NCBI RefSeq assembly: GCF_002027555.1
Contig: NZ_MXAP01000043.1
Span: forward strand, 1-11,973
Direction: 5' to 3'
DNA length: 11,973 nucleotides
Origin: Moraxella equi
GTDB lineage: Bacteria > Pseudomonadota > Gammaproteobacteria > Pseudomonadales > Moraxellaceae
Shown here: piece after piece, positions 7,630-11,973 of the stretch
Layout of the letters: the number at the start of each line of letters is the position of its first letter
Numbering within the stretch: the first letter of the stretch is position 1
Made by a program: the position numbers and the translations under genes
The notes under the pieces: model-generated
Seen by the model: only the letters and a program-made list of their open reading frames with translations
Told to the model about the DNA's origin: nothing
The model's database searches: none

Positions 7630-7643
7630 GGGAATAATTTCAA
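7615..7643 (-). promoter_or_regulatory. Sigma70-type promoter of cydDC
   Basis: On the minus strand, TTGAAA (7638-7643) and GATAAT (7615-7620) are separated by exactly 17 bp; each matches the consensus at five of six positions. Transcription would start near 7608, giving a leader of about 24 bases before the cydD ATG. This implies cydDC is transcribed independently of the upstream phosphatase gene, although read-through is possible because no clear terminator follows that gene. Confidence 0.7.
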
Positions 7644-7688
7644 GGTAAAAACAACGCTCTACAAGTCACGCCATCAAGACCGTCACAC

Positions 7689-8438
7689 TCATGCCATGCA
7701 TCGCACCACAATCAGACTGACGTTATCAAGCCATGCCTTTGCCCCAGATCGTTTTAGCTGTTTGATGCTGTCATTTAGCCATTCTTTTAGTGGCAGATCT
7801 TTTGTTATTGGCAAAAAATTACCTTCCAACACATCAGAAAAGCCATCACTACATAAGAGTAAACATTCGCCCGCCTGTAGCTTGATGTTTTGATGGCTTA
7901 CCATTGCCACAGCCGATTCATCGCCCAAGCCATCAACACAAAAATATCCTGTCAGCGCCCCATAGCAGCTGGCATGATCACCGTCTTCTGCCAAATTCTG
8001 TGCTTTTAGTTCATTAATAAAACTGTGGTCTTGGGTTAAGCCATGCCAACCATCACGATATAAATATGCCCGACTGTCGCCCAAATGCTTAATCATCACA
8101 CCGTCATTATCAGTATAGGCACAAACGAGCGTACTACTACTGCCATCAAAGCCCGCCTTACCCGCCAACGTATCATTTAGCCGATGTTGCAAACTGTCAA
8201 AATCCAACGACCCCTGCTCGCCATACATCTGCCGAACCAGTCTTAACAGCGTGCGTGATGTGATGTCTGACTTGGGACTGACTGCCACGCCATCTGCCAC
8301 CGCCACACAAAAATCATCGCATTCATCAAGCGTTGAGATAACACCCTTATGCTGATAAATCTTGGTATTAACAAGCACGGCGTCCTGTTGATACGGCATC
8401 CCGCCACGCCAAGTTAGGGCTTGGATTTGGTAGGTCAT
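7689..8438 (-). CDS. PP2C-family serine/threonine protein phosphatase
   Basis: PP2C (PPM) enzymes are metal-dependent phosphatases that remove phosphate from Ser/Thr. The 249-residue product is a bare catalytic domain without a signal peptide or membrane segment, hence probably cytoplasmic. The metal-binding aspartates are seen in order: D19 (QQDA, in place of the usual NEDA), D49 (VADG), D121 (HLGDSRAYLYRDG), D198 (CSDGFSD) and D238 (DNVSLIVV). GSSSTLV (99-105) and LTQDH (134-138) are further family motifs, so it looks active. The usual VADGMGG motif is shortened to VADGVA. A GGAG-type ribosome site lies 5 bp before the ATG. It starts 54 bp after the tandem-DUF262 gene on the same strand with no obvious promoter between, so co-transcription is likely. 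No Ser/Thr kinase is in the window. The substrate is unknown; a role with the upstream gene or in general signalling are both possible. Confidence 0.9.
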   Translation of the reverse strand: MTYQIQALTWRGGMPYQQDAVLVNTKIYQHKGVISTLDECDDFCVAVADGVAVSPKSDITSRTLLRLVRQMYGEQGSLDFDSLQHRLNDTLAGKAGFDGSSSTLVCAYTDNDGVMIKHLGDSRAYLYRDGWHGLTQDHSFINELKAQNLAEDGDHASCYGALTGYFCVDGLGDESAVAMVSHQNIKLQAGECLLLCSDGFSDVLEGNFLPITKDLPLKEWLNDSIKQLKRSGAKAWLDNVSLIVVRCMA

Positions 8439-8492
8439 ATTCTCTCCCGATAGCCCAAAAATGGGGTATTTTATAAAATGGTGAATTGATAT

Positions 8493-11400
8493 CTATGTAG
8501 AAATTTTCTCATTTAGAAGTTTAATCATTTTTTCACCGTGTTCTTGAATGGTATTTTTATCCCACTCCTTATAGGTAAACATCAGCATTTGCTTAATGCT
8601 GACAGACTGATGACGAGCAACTTTGTCTTTATATCCTGACTTTTTCTCATCGGGCATTCTGTTATTTAAGGACGAATTTTGGCTATGATTGATTAAGCAC
8701 AGATTGCCAAAGCTATTAATAATTTTTCCATTCTCATCATCATTGTCTGATAATTTTTTGCCATTAACTGGATTTTGCGGATAATAATGCTCCACCGAAT
8801 TTCTGGCAGTAAATTTAAACTTTTTTAGGAATTCTGACAAATCAATGCCCGCTTTAAAATTTTCATCATTTCGCCAACACCATCTGCCTTGCTTACGCCA
8901 TAAAATATAATCCAAACGATTAAAGATAAAATTCTCAACATCTGTACCCTGATGTAAAAAATCACAATTTAAGACGCTTGTCCGCTCATCAACTTTTTGA
9001 TAAATGATGTCAAAATACTCATCACCCTTACTACTTTTATCACTCGCATAATTATAAAAGCGATTAAAATAAAACTTGTCGCACAGCTCTTCCAAAAACT
9101 TAATATGCTCATTGGCAGGCAGCTTAAACGCACAGCCATTCGCCTCGTGTTTTTCCAGCTTTTTTCGACTTTCATCATTTAGCTGTTTTAGATAGGCAAA
9201 TAGCCAATATTTATAGTTTTTGGCTGGGAATGAATAATGAAACATGGTTTGTAGCATTTTGATTTGCTTATCCTGATCAGCAACATCGAAAGCATTTGCA
9301 TAATAATTATTTGAATTATTTTTATCAGACTTTTTAAATTGATATATATACCAATCATCTTTATTATCAAGCCCATCATGCTTAATCACATGGCGATCAA
9401 ACAGTACCCGCACATTTAATAAATGCACGGCAAAGTCTTTGATGTCATCAACGCTCTCATACAAGCCAGACTGCTCAAATTGCTTAATTAGGTTTTTCTC
9501 ATCTAAGCGATGAATGCCATTGTTGATTGCAATATCACCCTTTTTGTCTTTTAAAAATAAATACAACACCTGTACCAAAAAGTTTGGGAAATCAATGATG
9601 GAAGTAAAGCGTTCGGACTGCTTTACTGATTTTTCATTGATTGGCTGAACAGTGGACGGCTTTAAAATTTCAGATAATTTTTTAGGTTCATCATTAGGCT
9701 GTTTATCGTCACTGTTTTGTGATTTTTGAGCTTCTGGAAATTTGTTTTTTATATTCCCAAAATTCTCATACAACCGAAAATACTCACCCCCACTCTCAAA
9801 TAATGCTTTTCGTTCATCACTAGAAAATGATGACACCGCATAGCGATTCATGTCCGAGCAGGCATTCCAAATGGCGGAAAATACCGCTTGGTCAGCTTGG
9901 TCTAGCTTACCCATCAGCTTAGCTTTAATGACTTCATGATGCTCCAGCTGTTCGCCACGATTATTCATGCGTTCAAAGTATTGATTTAAATCGGTATTTT
10001 CTGGAATTTCGGTGCGAATAATTTGCACTTGATCAAGCAATTTTTTCAAAAAATCTTGTTGATTTTTATTATCATGGACAAACAACTTTTTACCATCTTT
10101 TTTAAGATAATGATAAATCACCGCAATCTGACTATCCTTATTGTAATCAAGCTCTTCGTCTCGCTTGATAATATCCAGCTCTTTGCTAGAATTTTCCCGA
10201 TGTTCAAAAGACAAACCCAGTCCAAATGAATACTCAAGCACCGACAGCAACAAAAATAAAGTCGTCAATCGCTGCTGACCGTCAATCACTTCAAAGCCAT
10301 CATCACCCTTTTTGACCGTCAAACTGCCCAGATAATACTTACCCTGCTCATGGCGATGAATGTCGTCAATCAGCTGTGCCACTTCCTGCTCGCCCCACGC
10401 ATAGTTACGCTGATAGATAGGAATGATGTATTTATCTTGACCATCAAACAGCTCTTTGATAGATAATCGTGCGATGCCTTGATTTTGCGAATTATTCAAT
10501 TGTTTTTCTCCTAATTTATTAATCACCAAGCCTGATAGCAGTTTTTCTGCATATTCTGCATTTTCAAATTTAATATTTACCTGTTTAATCTGAAAATCCA
10601 GTACTTCATCAGGCATGCTAGCACAGCGAATGACATTGTACAGGCTGTTCATTTGCTGGTAGTCGCCATCGTTAAAAGCGATGCTGATGTCTTTCATGCC
10701 GTAATTTTCGATGGTTGCAAATGAAACTCGTGTTTTTTCAAGGCGTAATCGATACACCCACTGGGCAATTTTTCTGACCGCTCTTTTTAATTCGTAATCA
10801 CCAAATTTATCATAATATGCCATCACTATAATCCGAAACAGCGTAAATAGATAAAAATCACCCACACGCCCTGTATTAGCTTGCAATGTCTGATATAGCG
10901 GCTCATTATTCTTATCTGATAAGGCAATTTGCTCATTATTCACCAGACCACCATCATCAAAAAGACTGCCATACAGCTGGCGATAGTTAGCAATATAATC
11001 AAAAAAGCCAACGCCATCAAACATAGGCATATTCATGTCAGGACTGGATAAATGGCGTAGCAAAGTTTGTATATGCCTCTCTTTATCTTTGGATTTTATC
11101 CCTTTAAAAATATCGACTTTTTGCCCATCAAAGTATTCAGCCGAACGAAATCTCCCCCATTCACGGTGGCGATATAAAATGTCATTGATAATCAACTTTA
11201 ACGATATTGGATGTGTGATTGCCCGCTCCCATTGCTCAACTGTTGATTGAATGGCAGGTTTATCCACACCCACCATTTCTCTTAGATGGTATGCTTTTAA
11301 CAAATCATAGGCTTCCAAACTTTTACCCCGAGAGTTTTGCGAATTAAAATACTGAAAGGCTTCGTCAATATCAGTTAAGATAACAGTTGCAAATGTGCAT

Positions 11401-11828
11401 TTGCCAAGGATAAAGTCCTTAAAATCATCACCAAGCCCAAAATCCACCACATAGCTTTTTAGGTATTCATAATTTTGCTTGATATGCTCAACACTTTGAC
11501 TGTGGTTAAATTTATTGTGAAGAAAATTAGGTTCACCAAATGGATTTTCATTATTATTCAATACATATAGCAACAAAAACAAACTGGTCAGTCGCTGTTG
11601 TCCGTCTACGATGTTATATTCATCTTTACCTTCATCTTTATGCAAAACAATCACGCCCAAACGGCATTCTTGGATTTTGTCCTTAAAATAAGAATAAATA
11701 TCATCAACAAGCTGTTTGATGTGCTTGATTTGCCATTTATAGGGGCGTTGGTAATCAGGAATGGTTAGCTGATATTCAAACATCTTATTGATGGTTTTGA
11801 TACTAACCTTTTCATCATTTTTGGACAT
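8493..11828 (-). CDS. Tandem DUF262 protein with C-terminal DUF1524 HNH nuclease (GmrSD-like)
   Basis: DUF262 (GmrS N-terminal-like) is a ParB-like NTP-using module and DUF1524 an HNH-type nuclease. Together they form GmrSD and SspE enzymes that attack modified DNA, often of phages. This 1111-residue chain has two full DUF262 modules. Module 1 (about 10-220) has IPDYQRPYKW (23-32), DGQQR (75-79) and NSRG (165-168) with DLLKAY. Module 2 (about 453-640) has IPIYQRNYAW (469-478), DGQQR (516-520) and NNRG (622-625). The C-terminal nuclease (about 1000-1085) shows EHYYPQNP (1013-1020, catalytic H1014), GNLCLINH (N1042) and NSSLNN. Residues 221-450 and 641-1000 are probably helical substrate or partner regions; a charged linker lies at 695-735. 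An AAGGAG site (11834-11839) 5 bp upstream fixes the start. The gene is AT-rich, and its product is rich in Asn, Lys and Asp compared with CydDC, suggesting transfer. No frameshift is seen. Substrate specificity cannot be read from sequence. Confidence 0.88.
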   Translation of the reverse strand: MSKNDEKVSIKTINKMFEYQLTIPDYQRPYKWQIKHIKQLVDDIYSYFKDKIQECRLGVIVLHKDEGKDEYNIVDGQQRLTSLFLLLYVLNNNENPFGEPNFLHNKFNHSQSVEHIKQNYEYLKSYVVDFGLGDDFKDFILGKCTFATVILTDIDEAFQYFNSQNSRGKSLEAYDLLKAYHLREMVGVDKPAIQSTVEQWERAITHPISLKLIINDILYRHREWGRFRSAEYFDGQKVDIFKGIKSKDKERHIQTLLRHLSSPDMNMPMFDGVGFFDYIANYRQLYGSLFDDGGLVNNEQIALSDKNNEPLYQTLQANTGRVGDFYLFTLFRIIVMAYYDKFGDYELKRAVRKIAQWVYRLRLEKTRVSFATIENYGMKDISIAFNDGDYQQMNSLYNVIRCASMPDEVLDFQIKQVNIKFENAEYAEKLLSGLVINKLGEKQLNNSQNQGIARLSIKELFDGQDKYIIPIYQRNYAWGEQEVAQLIDDIHRHEQGKYYLGSLTVKKGDDGFEVIDGQQRLTTLFLLLSVLEYSFGLGLSFEHRENSSKELDIIKRDEELDYNKDSQIAVIYHYLKKDGKKLFVHDNKNQQDFLKKLLDQVQIIRTEIPENTDLNQYFERMNNRGEQLEHHEVIKAKLMGKLDQADQAVFSAIWNACSDMNRYAVSSFSSDERKALFESGGEYFRLYENFGNIKNKFPEAQKSQNSDDKQPNDEPKKLSEILKPSTVQPINEKSVKQSERFTSIIDFPNFLVQVLYLFLKDKKGDIAINNGIHRLDEKNLIKQFEQSGLYESVDDIKDFAVHLLNVRVLFDRHVIKHDGLDNKDDWYIYQFKKSDKNNSNNYYANAFDVADQDKQIKMLQTMFHYSFPAKNYKYWLFAYLKQLNDESRKKLEKHEANGCAFKLPANEHIKFLEELCDKFYFNRFYNYASDKSSKGDEYFDIIYQKVDERTSVLNCDFLHQGTDVENFIFNRLDYILWRKQGRWCWRNDENFKAGIDLSEFLKKFKFTARNSVEHYYPQNPVNGKKLSDNDDENGKIINSFGNLCLINHSQNSSLNNRMPDEKKSGYKDKVARHQSVSIKQMLMFTYKEWDKNTIQEHGEKMIKLLNEKIST

Positions 11829-11973
11829 GATAACTCCTTGGGGTTGTATGGTTTTTGGGGTTTGGCTATGCAGTACTTACTCGATGATAGGTATTATTGC
11901 ACGTTGCTACGACAACCCTATAAGGCTCTTCAGCCCCAAGTTTTTGCTGTTTTTTACTTATATACCAACCGAA
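11829..11973 (-). promoter_or_regulatory. Upstream region of the tandem-DUF262 gene
   Basis: The strong ribosome site lies at 11834-11839. Further up are a small dyad (GTTG, six bases, CAAC on the minus strand) and a short hairpin (GGCT-GAAG-AGCC) near 11930. No pair of hexamers with good spacing stands out, so I do not call a promoter. The 145 bases hold no gene that I can support; the upstream neighbour is outside the window. Confidence 0.4.

Noticed and set aside
8439..8492. Promoter or terminator between the DUF262 and PP2C genes
   Set aside because: Only a 4-bp hairpin (CCCA/TGGG) and AT-rich sequence are seen; no spaced hexamers or strong stem.
1..11973. CRISPR array, tRNA, rRNA or whole prophage
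   Set aside because: No regularly spaced repeats, no cloverleaf or rRNA signature and no phage structural genes were seen on either strand.

Overview
The window looks like a Moraxella-type gammaproteobacterial chromosome (family Moraxellaceae). This is an inference from a Hag/UspA-like trimeric autotransporter remnant, the moderately AT-rich base use and the CcoG and CydDC proteins. No rRNA or tRNA gene is present to fix the species.

Layout. Positions 1-1525 (minus) hold a broken trimeric autotransporter adhesin. It has an extended signal peptide region, a YadA-like head, a neck and the start of the membrane anchor, spread over several reading frames. A roughly 150-bp piece of an IS630-family transposase sits inside the head. 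A 468-bp intergenic stretch with two inverted repeats follows. ccoG (plus, 1994-3547) encodes the FixG/CcoG iron-sulphur membrane protein needed for cbb3 oxidase maturation and ends in a strong terminator. The next intergenic stretch carries a small repeat with 8-bp inverted ends and the terminator of the opposing operon. cydD and cydC (minus, 7584 down to 4047) encode the heterodimeric ABC transporter needed for cytochrome bd assembly. They overlap by 8 bp and have a clear sigma70-type promoter overlapped by a perfect 10-bp inverted repeat. Upstream on the same strand lie a stand-alone PP2C-type phosphatase (7689-8438) and, 54 bp before it, a very large gene (8493-11828) encoding two DUF262 domains and one C-terminal DUF1524 HNH domain.

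How it fits together. ccoG and cydDC are convergent and both serve assembly of high-affinity terminal oxidases, so the middle of the window is a respiratory block. The tandem-DUF262 gene resembles GmrSD/SspE-type DNA-targeting enzymes, but as one chain with two NTPase-like modules and one nuclease. It is visibly AT-richer than cydDC and is the best candidate for an acquired defence gene. The PP2C gene directly behind it may be co-transcribed, so a two-gene module is possible, but its base use looks more like the core genes and the link is unproven. The left end records adhesin decay.
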